64,000 bases of DNA from Methylobacterium mesophilicum SR1.6/6 (GTDB lineage: Bacteria > Pseudomonadota > Alphaproteobacteria > Rhizobiales > Beijerinckiaceae): the NCBI RefSeq assembly GCF_000364445.2, contig NZ_CP043538.1, positions 3,107,612-3,171,611 on the forward strand. Direction: 5' to 3'. How positions within the stretch are numbered: position 1 is the first letter of the stretch; the number at the start of each line of letters is the position of its first letter. A model generated the notes under the pieces. The model made no database searches and had not been told where the DNA came from. It saw only the letters and a program-made list of their open reading frames with translations. Made by a program: the position numbers and the translations under genes. Shown piece after piece: positions 19,495 through 27,998 of this stretch.

Positions 19495-20502
19495 TCACCG
19501 CACGCGGAAGTTGAGCGGAATTGAGACCGACAGGCTCGACTGGGTGACGCCGGGCGGAGCCGGAGGAAGGCTTCCCCGCACGGCGGAAAGCGCGGCGCTG
19601 TCGATCTGACCCACGCCGCTCGACCGCGCGAGCCCCGCGCTCGTGACCTGCCCCGACCGGAGGACCGTGAAGCGCACCGTCGCGGTCCCGCCGCTGGTCC
19701 CATTTGCGGCACCGGCGTTCATGCGCCCGTGGATCGCCGCGCTGATGGCGCCGGTCCATTGGCGCATGGCGCTCGGATCGCTGCCGGCTGCGGCGCGTCC
19801 GGCGGCGTTCTGACGGGACGCGGACGCCGAGTTGCGCGACTCCGCCCCCTCCTGAGCCTTGGCCTGACGGGCCTTGGCCTCGCGGGCCGCTTTCGCCTTG
19901 GCTTCGCGGATCTCCTCAAGACGCTCCTGCCGGGCCTCCTCGCGAGCCTCCTCGCGCTTCTGCTCGCGGAGCTTCTCCTCGCGGATCTTCTTGAGCTTCG
20001 CCTCGCGTTCGGCCTTGAGCTTCGCGGGATCGGGCTCCGTCTTCGGCGGATCCTCGGTCTTGGCGACTTCGGCGGGCGGCGGCGTCAACGGCTCCGCGGT
20101 CTCCGCCGTCGAAGTGATGACCTGGTTCTGCGTCTCCACCGGCTGAGCTTCCGGCGGCGCCTCGACCGGCTGGCTCTCCTCCGGTTTCACTTCGGTCATC
20201 TCGGGCGGCGGCGGCTGCACGGCGTCGTCGGGCGGCAGGTCCACAGGCTTGGTCTCCGGCGGCGCAGCCTGGCTCATCTGCTGCTCCGCGGGCGCCTCGG
20301 TCGCCGCGTCGGTCATGACCGGTGCGAGGTCGACCGTGATCTGCTGCTCACCGGGTGGAGCCGGCGGCGCGAGCCGCAGGAACATCACCGTCGCCAGCAC
20401 GAGCCCGTGCAGGACCAGCGCGACCAGGAAGGCCGGCACCAGTCCGGACGGGCGGCCTTCGCCGAAATCCTCCGACAGATCCGTCGACGTGAAAGTGCTC
20501 AT
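19495..20502 (-). CDS. tonB: Energy transducer TonB
   Basis: 335 residues. One N-terminal TM (about 20-42) is followed by a Pro/Glu-rich periplasm-spanning region (50-150), a long Lys/Arg/Glu helical stretch (about 150-220), and the TonB C-terminal domain (245-335) with ATVRFTVLRSGQV and the SSGVGQIDSAAL and PLNFRVR ends. It transmits proton-motive force from ExbBD to outer-membrane receptors. It sits 4 bp after exbD on the same strand. The charged helical insert is unusually long compared with E. coli TonB. Confidence 0.93.
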   Translation of the reverse strand: MSTFTSTDLSEDFGEGRPSGLVPAFLVALVLHGLVLATVMFLRLAPPAPPGEQQITVDLAPVMTDAATEAPAEQQMSQAAPPETKPVDLPPDDAVQPPPPEMTEVKPEESQPVEAPPEAQPVETQNQVITSTAETAEPLTPPPAEVAKTEDPPKTEPDPAKLKAEREAKLKKIREEKLREQKREEAREEARQERLEEIREAKAKAAREAKARQAKAQEGAESRNSASASRQNAAGRAAAGSDPSAMRQWTGAISAAIHGRMNAGAANGTSGGTATVRFTVLRSGQVTSAGLARSSGVGQIDSAALSAVRGSLPPAPPGVTQSSLSVSIPLNFRVR

Positions 20503-20506
20503 CGGT

Positions 20507-20998
20507 TCAGCGCGCGGTCCCTGCGGAGGGAGCGGGTGCGGCGGCGGGAGCGGCGGGCGAAGCCGCGGCGGCGCCGGGCGCCTGCGCGACCAACGAGACT
20601 TTGGTGAAGCCGGCCTGACCGACCAGACCCATGACTTCCATCACCTTGCCGTAGGGGACATCGCGGTCGCCGCGGACGAGGATCACCTGATCCTTGTCGG
20701 CGGCGGCCATCTCGCGCAGGCGTGGCACGATGCTCTCCATCGTGAAGACCTCCTTGGCGATGGAGGGTTTGCCGTCCTTGTCGACGGTCACTTCCTGGGG
20801 CTTCTTGGATTGCGCCACCTTGGGGGCCGCGGTCTTCGGCAACTGCACCGGAACACCGGTCGTCATCAGCGGGGCCGCGACCATGAAGATGATCAGCAGG
20901 ACGAGCATCACGTCGACCATCGGGGTCACGTTGATGTCGGACATGGGCATGTCGTCGAGGTCGTCCTCGTCGCTCGCGCGAAGGGATCCCATCGCCAT
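20507..20998 (-). CDS. exbD: Biopolymer transporter ExbD
   Basis: 163 residues with one TM (about 26-46). INVTPMVDVMLVLLIIFMV contains the Asp essential for proton use. The periplasmic part carries DKDGKPSI and VRGDRDVPYGKVMEVM, typical of ExbD/TolR. GGAGA lies 6 nt before the start. The last 20 residues are Ala/Pro-rich. It works with ExbB as the motor of TonB. It could be TolR, but no tolA/tolB/pal is present and tonB follows. Confidence 0.95.
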   Translation of the reverse strand: MAMGSLRASDEDDLDDMPMSDINVTPMVDVMLVLLIIFMVAAPLMTTGVPVQLPKTAAPKVAQSKKPQEVTVDKDGKPSIAKEVFTMESIVPRLREMAAADKDQVILVRGDRDVPYGKVMEVMGLVGQAGFTKVSLVAQAPGAAAASPAAPAAAPAPSAGTAR

Positions 20999-21037
20999 GG
21001 GGCGTCTCCGGTCTCGTTGGCGTTCAGCGCGGGCAGG

Positions 21038-21730
21038 CTACTCGGCGGCGGCGCGGCGCGCGGCGGCGCGATCGCGCGCGAGACGGTTGCCAAGCACCGA
21101 GATGTAGGAAGCGAAGGTACTCTGGATGCCGCTCACGTCGCTCGACAGCTTGTTGTAGGCCATGACGGCCGGGATCGCGACGACGAGGCCGATGGCGGTG
21201 GCGAACAGCGCCTCCGCGATGCCCGGTGCGACCACGGCGAGCGACGTGTCCTGGCTCCGCGCGATGGATGAGAACGAATTCATGATGCCCCAGACGGTGC
21301 CGAAAAGCCCAACGAACGGCGCGGTCGAGCCGGAAGTGGCGAGGAGCGACAGGCCTGTCCGAAGGCGCTTCATCTCGAGCGTGAGGGCTCCCTTCATCGC
21401 GCGCTCGATGCGCTCGCGGCGCTCCGCCCGCGTCTCGGACGGGTCCTGATCGCGCCAGGCGTCGATGGCGGCCTTCACCACGTGACCGGCAATTCCACCA
21501 TGGTCGCCATCGAGGCTGCCGCCGGACCGCACCAGCGTGGCGAACGCCTTCGCCTGCCGCCGCGCCGCGGTGAGGCGGATGACCTTCTCGAAGACTACGG
21601 TCCAGCAGGCGATCGAGGCGATCACCAGCAGAATCATGACGCCCTTCACGATCGGGTCGGCCTGGAGGAACAGGCCGAGGAAGGAGAAGTCGGGGGCGGC
21701 CTCGATCGGGGCGGCTTGTGTCGGGTCCAT
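21038..21730 (-). CDS. exbB: MotA/TolQ/ExbB proton channel protein ExbB
   Basis: 230 residues with three TM segments (about 28-48, 128-152, 165-190). GLFGTVWGIMNSF and AEALFATAIGLVVAIPAVMAYN, split across the last two helices, are the ExbB/TolQ signatures. AGGAG precedes ATG 21730. It is the first gene of exbB-exbD-tonB, and a strong hairpin upstream separates it from the preceding gene. Confidence 0.95.
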   Translation of the reverse strand: MDPTQAAPIEAAPDFSFLGLFLQADPIVKGVMILLVIASIACWTVVFEKVIRLTAARRQAKAFATLVRSGGSLDGDHGGIAGHVVKAAIDAWRDQDPSETRAERRERIERAMKGALTLEMKRLRTGLSLLATSGSTAPFVGLFGTVWGIMNSFSSIARSQDTSLAVVAPGIAEALFATAIGLVVAIPAVMAYNKLSSDVSGIQSTFASYISVLGNRLARDRAAARRAAAE

Positions 21731-21802
21731 CGCGGGCTCCTGGCGTCCTGTCTCGGGCGGCTCTGCGCCGCCGGCGTGTCGGGGTGCGGCGAAGGCCGCC
21801 GA

Positions 21803-21826
21803 CCGCCCGGCGGTCCCGCCGGGCGG
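21803..21826 (-). terminator. Hairpin between secreted-protein gene and exbB
   Basis: Perfect 10-bp inverted repeat (CCGCCCGGCG, 21803-21812 and 21817-21826) with a 4-nt loop, 31 bp after the stop of the gene at 21857. It should end that transcript before the exbB promoter. No T-run is visible. Confidence 0.55.
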
Positions 21827-21856
21827 CCTGAAAGTCAGCGATCCTCGTCGCCCGCG

Positions 21857-22330
21857 TCAGCGGTCGAAGGGCAGACCGGCCTTCGTCTCGGTCTCCGTCC
21901 GCTCGAGGCAGGCTTCCCGGGCGGCGTCGCCGCCATCGCAGGCCAGAATGTCGTTGAGCAGCACTCGGCCGACCTTGTTGCAGGTGATGCCCGGAAAATC
22001 GAAGATCTTCACGGTCGTCTTGCGGGCCGGGAGCGGGCCGAGTTCCACCGCGACGCGCTTCTGCGCCACACCCTCCGTGTCGAAGGCGAAGAGATCGGCC
22101 TTGTAGGATTTAAGGCCGGTGCCCTTCGAGTTGTCGATCACCATCGTGATCCGGCAGGCTTCGCCGGCGGTCTCGACCTTGTTCAGCTGCAGCTTCAGCG
22201 GCGCCTTCTCGGTGGCGTCCTGAGCCAGCGCGGGCAGCGCGAGTGCCGCACCGAGGGCGGTGCAGGCCGCCGCGGCGCAGGCAGAGCGCCCGGCGCGTCG
22301 AAGGTCCTGTGGAAGATGCAGCACTGGCAC
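21857..22330 (-). CDS. Secreted protein of unknown function
   Basis: 157 residues from a GTG at 22330 with GAAGAGG 11 nt upstream. A signal peptide is visible (ACAAAACTALGAALALPALA, cleavage near residue 37). The mature domain has beta-type text (LKLQLNKVETAGEACRIT, FAFDTEGVAQKRVAVEL, FDFPGITC) and four Cys, consistent with disulfides in the periplasm. I do not recognise a named family. It lies just upstream of exbB on the same strand, but a terminator intervenes. Confidence 0.65.
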   Translation of the reverse strand: MPVLHLPQDLRRAGRSACAAAACTALGAALALPALAQDATEKAPLKLQLNKVETAGEACRITMVIDNSKGTGLKSYKADLFAFDTEGVAQKRVAVELGPLPARKTTVKIFDFPGITCNKVGRVLLNDILACDGGDAAREACLERTETETKAGLPFDR

Positions 22331-22406
22331 GGGCCGATAATCCTCTTCGTTTCCACTCCGGAAGCGCTGTTCGAGTCGCTGCCGGTTCAGTTCGAGCCTC
22401 GGAGGC

Positions 22407-22898
22407 TCAGTGCAGCACGGCGCCGCCGGGACAAGCCGCCGGCGCCAGGCGCTCGGCCGCCGCGTCGAGCGGACCCACCGCGGCCCGGACGGCCGCGACG
22501 AGGCGGGGCGCGGCCTCGCGCCCGGTGAGTTCGGCCGCGGCCTCCTCCAGATCGGTCCAGAGCCGACGCCGGCCCTGATTGATCAGGTTCACCAGCGCGC
22601 ATTCGTGACCCGTCACGCGGCAGCAGCTCGCCGGCATGAACGACCAGTCGTCGTCGCGCTCGACCCGGAGCGCACGAATGATCGCCACCACGCAGCCGAC
22701 GAAGCGACAGCCCTCGGCGGCGCCGAGCAGCTGTTCCGCGCCGTCGAAGGCGGCGTTCCAGCACGCCACGTCGCTGGTCATGTACCCCGCCGCGACGAAC
22801 CGGGCGACCGACAACGCCAGGATGTCGGCCTCGTCACCGCATACGTCGGCGACGCGCCGCAACGCCGCATGCTCCGCCGGGGTCGAAGGCGCGCTCAT
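22407..22898 (-). CDS. Hypothetical protein
   Basis: About 163 residues from ATG 22898 (GTGAGG about 11 nt upstream), or longer if an upstream codon is used. It is mostly helical and Ala-rich with six Cys, including MPASCCRVTGHEC. No family is recognised. Codon use and composition match the surroundings. It is divergent from hsp20 with about 390 bp between starts. Confidence 0.5.
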   Translation of the reverse strand: MSAPSTPAEHAALRRVADVCGDEADILALSVARFVAAGYMTSDVACWNAAFDGAEQLLGAAEGCRFVGCVVAIIRALRVERDDDWSFMPASCCRVTGHECALVNLINQGRRRLWTDLEEAAAELTGREAAPRLVAAVRAAVGPLDAAAERLAPAACPGGAVLH

Positions 22899-23137
22899 GA
22901 GCTCGAATGCCTCACCGTGCGAAGGATGTCGGGAATCCGTATGGACCGGACGCGTGTCAGCCGCGGCAGTATCCATCGGCGCCGCCGTGATCAAGGCCCG
23001 GCGTGAAAATCAGAGCAGTTCCAAATTGTTACGCGAAAGCTCTGCCGTTTGCGGCGTTGCGCAAAAGTCCTGCTAATAATTGCCATTTCATCCCAATAAT
23101 CGCGGCCGTCACTGATCCGGCCAATAGCTCCGGGTCC

Positions 23138-23166
23138 CTTGATGCTCCGAGGGCCCTTGGCCATAT
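23138..23166 (+). promoter_or_regulatory. Heat-shock (RpoH-type) promoter for hsp20
   Basis: CTTGAT (23138-23143), a 17-bp spacer and CCATAT (23161-23166) match the alphaproteobacterial sigma-32 consensus (CTTG...17-18...CCATAT-like) closely. Transcription would start near 23173, leaving a leader of about 115 nt before the hsp20 start. The leader is G/C-rich and could fold over the GGAGG, as in ROSE thermometers, though I cannot confirm a fold. Confidence 0.6.
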
Positions 23167-23288
23167 CTCCGAGTCGCCGCGGCCCCCGGCCCGGTGGAGC
23201 GCTGTCCCGTGCGGGCTCCCTATCGCTGAGGTGCTCGTAGGTTCTCGGGATGCGGCAAGTCCCTGAGATCGGAGGCCTCGCCTTCTGG

Positions 23289-23729
23289 ATGACGGCCGCG
23301 ATGACACGAACTTCGCCCTTCGGGCACCCTTTTCTGCTCGGCTTCGACGAGATCGAGCAGGCCCTCGACCGCGTCTCCAAGGCCGCCAACGACGGCTACC
23401 CGCCCTATAACATCGAGCGCCTGCCGCGGACCGAGAGCGAGCCCGAGCGTTTCCGGATCACGCTGGCCGTTGCCGGTTTCACCCGCGATCAACTCGACGT
23501 GATGCTGGAGGAAAGCCAACTCGTGGTTCGCGGCCTACAGGTTGACGAGCGCGAGCGGCATTTCCTCCACCGCGGCATCGCAGCACGCCAGTTCCAGCGG
23601 ACCTTTCTTCTCGCGGACGGCATGGAAGTCCTCGGGGCCGATCTCGCAAACGGTCTTCTGTCCATCGACCTCGTCCGGCCGGAACCGGACCGGATCGTGC
23701 GCAAGATCGATATCGGCGCCCGCGGCTGA
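23289..23729 (+). CDS. Hsp20/IbpA family small heat shock protein
   Basis: About 146 residues. The alpha-crystallin domain runs from about 25 to 130 (PPYNIERL, then FRITLAVAGFTRDQLDVMLEE, LVVRGLQ, GIAARQFQRTFLLADGMEV, LSIDLVRPEP). The C-terminal tail is short. IbpA-type holdases bind unfolding proteins. The start could also be 23250 or 23301. Two facts fit a heat-shock role: a sigma-32-like promoter lies upstream, and a DUF1150 gene, a common alphaproteobacterial neighbour, follows. Confidence 0.92.
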   Translation: MTAAMTRTSPFGHPFLLGFDEIEQALDRVSKAANDGYPPYNIERLPRTESEPERFRITLAVAGFTRDQLDVMLEESQLVVRGLQVDERERHFLHRGIAARQFQRTFLLADGMEVLGADLANGLLSIDLVRPEPDRIVRKIDIGARG

Positions 23730-23828
23730 GCCCGATTGATCCAGCCGCGGGGATCCCCACATAGCGTTCAGGCCGCTGGTGCCTTGAAGGACCGGCGGTG
23801 GACGCTCTGCCACCCCAGGAGGGCTATG

Positions 23829-24113
23829 ATGACCGCTCTGAATCCGTCGCCCCTGACGCCCGCCGACCTCGATCCCGCCGATTTCGAGGCTGCCGATCTC
23901 GCGGCCCTGGGAGAGGGCCACATCGCTTACGTCCGGCCGATCCGGTCCGACGACGTGCGCCGCTTCTTCCCGCAGGCCCCCGAGCTGACCCCGGGCCTCG
24001 ACCTGTTCGCGTTGCTCTCCGCGAGCGGCGCGCCGATCATGCTCGCCGATTCCCGAGACGTCGTGCTGGCCAATGCCGTCGCGCACGACCTGCAGCCTGT
24101 CAGCCTGCACTGA
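23829..24113 (+). CDS. DUF1150 family protein
   Basis: 94 residues. LGEGHIAYVRPI and LFALLSASGAPIMLADSRD are the conserved core of DUF1150, which in alphaproteobacteria regularly sits next to Hsp20 genes. AGGAGGG just upstream supports ATG 23829 (two ATGs in tandem). The function is unknown. Co-expression with hsp20 is likely from the 99-bp spacing. Confidence 0.85.
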   Translation: MTALNPSPLTPADLDPADFEAADLAALGEGHIAYVRPIRSDDVRRFFPQAPELTPGLDLFALLSASGAPIMLADSRDVVLANAVAHDLQPVSLH

Positions 24114-24134
24114 GGCCTGGACGGGCCCGACCGG

Positions 24135-24902
24135 TCAGGCAATCTCCGCGACAGCCGCCTGCAGGCGCGCGATGTCCTGCATCCGCGACAGGCGGTGGTC
24201 TCCGTCCGCGATCAGCGTGAGCACGGTCCCCTCGGCGGGCAATTGGCTGAGGATCCTCAGGGCGTGCGTGTACGGCACGTCGGTGTCGCGCATGCCCTGA
24301 AGGATATGGATCGGGCAGCCCGGATCGAGCGCGCCGTCGAGCAGGCAGTTCCGGCGGCCGTCCTCGATCAGGTTGAGGGTGATCGGGTCCGGCTCCGGCG
24401 CGTAGTCGCTTGGCCGCCTGAGAACCCGGTCGCGCACCAGCATCTCGCGGGCCGCCTCGCTCAGACGCTTCCAGATCAACTCCTCGGTGAAGTCCAGGGC
24501 CGGCGCGATGAGCACGAGGCCCGCGAGCGTACCCCCCTGGGCCGCGTGGGCGCGCGCCGCGAGGCAGGCGATCCAACCGCCCATCGACGAGCCGACCAGG
24601 ATCGGAGGCGCGTCGACATGGGCGCTCAGCACCGCCTGCGTATCCTCCAGCCATGAGGAGATCGTGCAGTCCGTGAAGCGGCCGCTCGACTCGCCGTGGG
24701 CGGCATAGTCGAACCGGATGAGCTTGCGTCCCGTCGTGGCCGCCCAGGCATCCAGGGCCGTGGCCTTGGTGGCGGTCATGTCCGAGCGGAAGCCGCCGAG
24801 CCAGACGACCGGCGGCCCGGCTCCATCGCGCACCCGCACCGCGATGCGGCGAGCGGCGCTGCCCGTGCCGACGTTTAGGAACTCGGGCCCTGTTTCGGTC
24901 AT
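24135..24902 (-). CDS. Alpha/beta hydrolase
   Basis: 255 residues. VVWLGGFRSDM is the oxyanion region, VGSSMGGW (about residue 110) contains the nucleophile Ser, ILQGMRDTDVPY the acid, and DGDHRLS the His. The motif set resembles palmitoyl-protein-thioesterase ABHD10-like or carboxylesterase proteins common in alphaproteobacteria. AGAGGA before ATG 24902 decides the start. It is convergent with DUF1150. Confidence 0.85.
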   Translation of the reverse strand: MTETGPEFLNVGTGSAARRIAVRVRDGAGPPVVWLGGFRSDMTATKATALDAWAATTGRKLIRFDYAAHGESSGRFTDCTISSWLEDTQAVLSAHVDAPPILVGSSMGGWIACLAARAHAAQGGTLAGLVLIAPALDFTEELIWKRLSEAAREMLVRDRVLRRPSDYAPEPDPITLNLIEDGRRNCLLDGALDPGCPIHILQGMRDTDVPYTHALRILSQLPAEGTVLTLIADGDHRLSRMQDIARLQAAVAEIA

Positions 24903-25009
24903 CGTCCTCTCCGATATCCCCATCCGCGCGCGGAAGAAGTCCTGTCGTGACCGGGCAGGCTTCAACTTCCGTTTACCGGACCGTAAAGCCCGGCGGCGAT
25001 GCTGGAGCA

Positions 25010-26308
25010 ATGGCAGCGAGCTTTTGGCAGACACCGGCGGGAGGCATGCGCCTCCGCATCGGCGAACCGCGGGTGAGTGACGTGACCCGTGACGTAACCC
25101 CTGGGCTGTCGGTCTTTCCGACCGAGATCGGGGCGCTGGCGGGCGCCCGGATCCTTCAGATCATCCCTGAGCTGGAAGCGGGCGGCGCCGAGCGGACGAC
25201 GGTGGATGTGGCCGGCGCCCTCGCGGCGGCGGGCGCGCGCGCGTTGGTGGCCACTGAGGGCGGCCGGCTGGTCGGTGAGCTGCAGGCGAAGGGCGGTCAC
25301 TGGCTCCGGTTTCCCGCGGCCTCAAAGAATCCGGCGCGCATGGCGGTCAACGTCCTGCGGCTCATGGCCCTCTGCCGGCGCGAGGGCGTGCAGGTCATCC
25401 ACGCCCGCTCGCGCGCGCCCGCCTGGGTGGCCCTGGGCGCCGCGCGCCGCCTCGGTCTTCCCTTCGTGACGACCTATCACGGCAGCTATTCCGGCCGGAC
25501 CGGCGTGAAGGTCCTGTACAACTCCGTCATGGCCCGCGGCGACGTGGTCATCGCGAACTCGCGCTACACGGCGGACCTGATCCATCAGCTCCACGCCGAG
25601 CAGGCCGGCGAACGGGTGCGGGTCATCCATCGCGGCACTGACCTCGCGATCTTCAATCCGGTCGCCGTCGGGGCGGTTCGGGTCGAGGCGCTGCGTCGGG
25701 CCTGGAACGTGGCGCCGCACGAGCGCGTGATTCTCCTGGCGGCTCGCCTGACTGCCTGGAAGGGCCATCGCGTCCTCATCGAGGCGGCCGCCCAGATGCG
25801 CGACCGAGGCGTCCCCGACCTCGCAGTGGTGCTGGCGGGCGATCCTCAAGGCCGCACCTCCTACGAGCGCGAACTTGACGGGCTGATCGCGGCGCGCGGG
25901 CTCGGCGGCATCGTGCGTCGCGTCGGCCATTGCACGGACATGCCGGCGGCCTTCCGGGCCGCCTCCGCGGTGGCGGTGCCTTCGGTGGAGCCGGAAGCCT
26001 TTGGACGCTCGGCTGTGGAGGCGCAGGCGCTCGGCACGCCCGTGGTGGTCTCCGACCTCGGCGCCGTGCCCGAGACGGTCTTGGCGTCGCCGGATGTGCC
26101 GAGCGGCCAGCGGACTGGCTGGCGCGTGCCGCCCGGGGATGCTGCCGCGCTCGCGACGGCGCTCACCGAGGCGCTGTCGCTGGGTGCGAGCGCCCGAGAT
26201 GCGCTCGCCCGCAGGGGGCGGGCGCATGTCGAGGCGCACTTCTCGCTGGAGCGGATGGTCGGCGACACCCTCGCGGTGTACGCCGAGCTTCTCGGCCGCG
26301 CGCCCTGA
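25010..26308 (+). CDS. Glycosyltransferase family 4
   Basis: About 432 residues. The GT-B fold is visible: N-terminal ILQIIPELEAGGAERTTVD, THYHGSY-like TTYHGSYSGR, IANSRYTADLI, then IHRGTDLAIFNP at the linker. The C-terminal nucleotide-sugar site is VPSVEPEAFGRSAVEAQALG (EX7E split over E-x-F-G...E). It retains the anomeric configuration and probably acts on lipopolysaccharide or exopolysaccharide. The start is uncertain (24947, 25010 or 25046). It is divergent from the hydrolase. Confidence 0.88.
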   Translation: MAASFWQTPAGGMRLRIGEPRVSDVTRDVTPGLSVFPTEIGALAGARILQIIPELEAGGAERTTVDVAGALAAAGARALVATEGGRLVGELQAKGGHWLRFPAASKNPARMAVNVLRLMALCRREGVQVIHARSRAPAWVALGAARRLGLPFVTTYHGSYSGRTGVKVLYNSVMARGDVVIANSRYTADLIHQLHAEQAGERVRVIHRGTDLAIFNPVAVGAVRVEALRRAWNVAPHERVILLAARLTAWKGHRVLIEAAAQMRDRGVPDLAVVLAGDPQGRTSYERELDGLIAARGLGGIVRRVGHCTDMPAAFRAASAVAVPSVEPEAFGRSAVEAQALGTPVVVSDLGAVPETVLASPDVPSGQRTGWRVPPGDAAALATALTEALSLGASARDALARRGRAHVEAHFSLERMVGDTLAVYAELLGRAP

Positions 26309-26319
26309 GCGGAGCGCGA

Positions 26320-27087
26320 TCAGCTTCGCCGCTCGGCCGCGTCCTGCTGTGCGAGGACCCCTTTGGCGGCAAACGACCCGTTGAGGGCGGCCGGGAAGCC
26401 CGCGCAGACGGCCATCTGCATCAGGATCTCGACGATCTCGGCGCGCGACAGGCCAACGTTGAGGCTGGCCACGATGTGCACCTTGAGCTTGGGCGCCGCG
26501 TTCCCGACGGCGGCCGGCACGGTGACGGTGGCAATTTCCCGGCTGCACAGGTCGAGCCCGGGCCAGGAGCAGGTGTCGCCGAACGGAAATTGGATCAGGT
26601 AGCGGGCTAGGTCCGGCGCAATCTCCACCGGGCAACGATGAGCGCCTCGCCGGCGTGCCCGTCGATCTTTGAAAGCGCCTGTGCTCCGCGTTCGCAGCGG
26701 CTCAAGTGCGGAACTGGTGCCTGCGTTATGGATGATCCTCTCGTCAGGACCGGCGTGGCCGGTAATCATCGAGTCGAGGACGATGAGGCGGTCCAGAAAG
26801 TTGGCCACGCGCCGCCGCACCTGTTCCCGATGGTGCTCGAGCCGCCGCTGTTGTTCCGGACTTGTTGCCGCTTCCTGCACTCGCGGATCGGCGTAGCGGA
26901 GAATCTCGCTGATCGGCATCCCGGTGGCCATGAGCCGGCCGGGAGCGATCGACGTCAGGATCGATGCGTCGTAGTCCCGCCGTCCGGATCCGTCCTGATC
27001 GGCTTAAGGAAGCGGCCCGAGCCGCTCGTAGTGGCGGAGGGTGTGGGCCGACAGACCGGACCGCTTCGCGAGGTCGCCGATCTTCAT
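26320..27087 (-). pseudogene. Decayed MerR regulator fused to truncated carboxymuconolactone decarboxylase
   Basis: On the minus strand from ATG 27087, [20 protein letters not shown] and ERLGPLP are the MerR DNA-binding start. Codon 28 is TAA (27006-27004). The same frame then continues with [25 protein letters not shown] and a coiled-coil [16 protein letters not shown], all MerR-like. Without an intervening stop it runs into a carboxymuconolactone decarboxylase body ([52 protein letters not shown]). That body lacks its normal first about 25 residues. MerR plus CMD is a common divergent or tandem pair. Here both are damaged, by a nonsense codon and an apparent junction deletion. Confidence 0.8.
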
Positions 27088-27357
27088 GAACGCCTGTTCT
27101 CGTCACGACGCGACACAGGTACCGCTTCGAGCGCGCCTCAGGTCAAAGTGCCCGAAGGCGTCCCGCAGCCGAGGACGCACGAGATTTTGCTCCCGCTGGA
27201 CCGATTATTTCGTCCTGCGTCTGCCGAGACCGTTGACTCTGGCCGCGCTTCTCCCAACGTTGTATGTCCGGATGAGACCGGAGCGGCTGGCGGTCAGGAG
27301 ATCCTCCCGGGGGTTGTCCGGTCCGCCGTTTCGTCGTTGCAGCAGGAGATCGAAGCC

Positions 27358-27900
27358 ATTCGTAGACCGATGAGAGCCATGCCGGCCCCGCAGAAGGACG
27401 GGCCGCGCGCCAACCGCGATATTCGCGGGGTGCGGGAAGTGCAGCTGATCGACGATACCGGGCAGAACCGCGGTGTCGTTGCCTTCTTCGACGCGCTGAA
27501 CCTTGCCGAGGAAGCCGGTCTCGATCTCGTGGAGATCGCGCCGAACTCCGTGCCGCCTGTCTGCAAGCTGCTCGATTACGGGCGCTTCCGCTTCAACGAG
27601 CAGAAGAAGCAGAACGAGGCCCGCAAGCGCCAGAAGACCGTCGAGGTGAAGGAGATCAAGCTCCGCCCCGGCATCGACAAGCACGACTACGACACCAAGA
27701 TGAAGTCGGTGCACCGCTTCTTCGAGGAGGGCGACAAGGTCAAGGTGACCCTTCGTTTCCGCGGTCGTGAGATGGCTCACCAAGATATCGGCCTGCGCCT
27801 GTTGGAGCGCGTGAAGAGCGAGACCGCCGAGATCGCCAAGGTCGAGAGCGAGCCCATGCTCGAAGGCCGGCAGATGATCATGATCCTCGCGCCGCGCTGA
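27358..27900 (+). CDS. infC: Translation initiation factor IF-3
   Basis: 180 residues. The N-domain ([40 protein letters not shown]) and C-domain ([30 protein letters not shown]) are intact. The best start is ATT at 27358: AGGAG ends 9 nt upstream, and the resulting MRRPMRA N-terminus matches alphaproteobacterial IF-3. The alternative ATGs at 27370 and 27379 are poorly placed. A non-AUG start is the basis of IF-3 autoregulation in E. coli. Unlike the usual order, rpmI-rplT are 6 kb away on the other strand. Confidence 0.95.
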   Translation: MRRPMRAMPAPQKDGPRANRDIRGVREVQLIDDTGQNRGVVAFFDALNLAEEAGLDLVEIAPNSVPPVCKLLDYGRFRFNEQKKQNEARKRQKTVEVKEIKLRPGIDKHDYDTKMKSVHRFFEEGDKVKVTLRFRGREMAHQDIGLRLLERVKSETAEIAKVESEPMLEGRQMIMILAPR

Positions 27901-27998
27901 TCGACCCGACCTCGAGAGTTCGCGCCGCCTCCTGATCGAGGCGGCGTTTCTGTGTGCGGCCGCTTCCGCGTCGAGCCGCGGAGGCTTATGGGCTGCCC

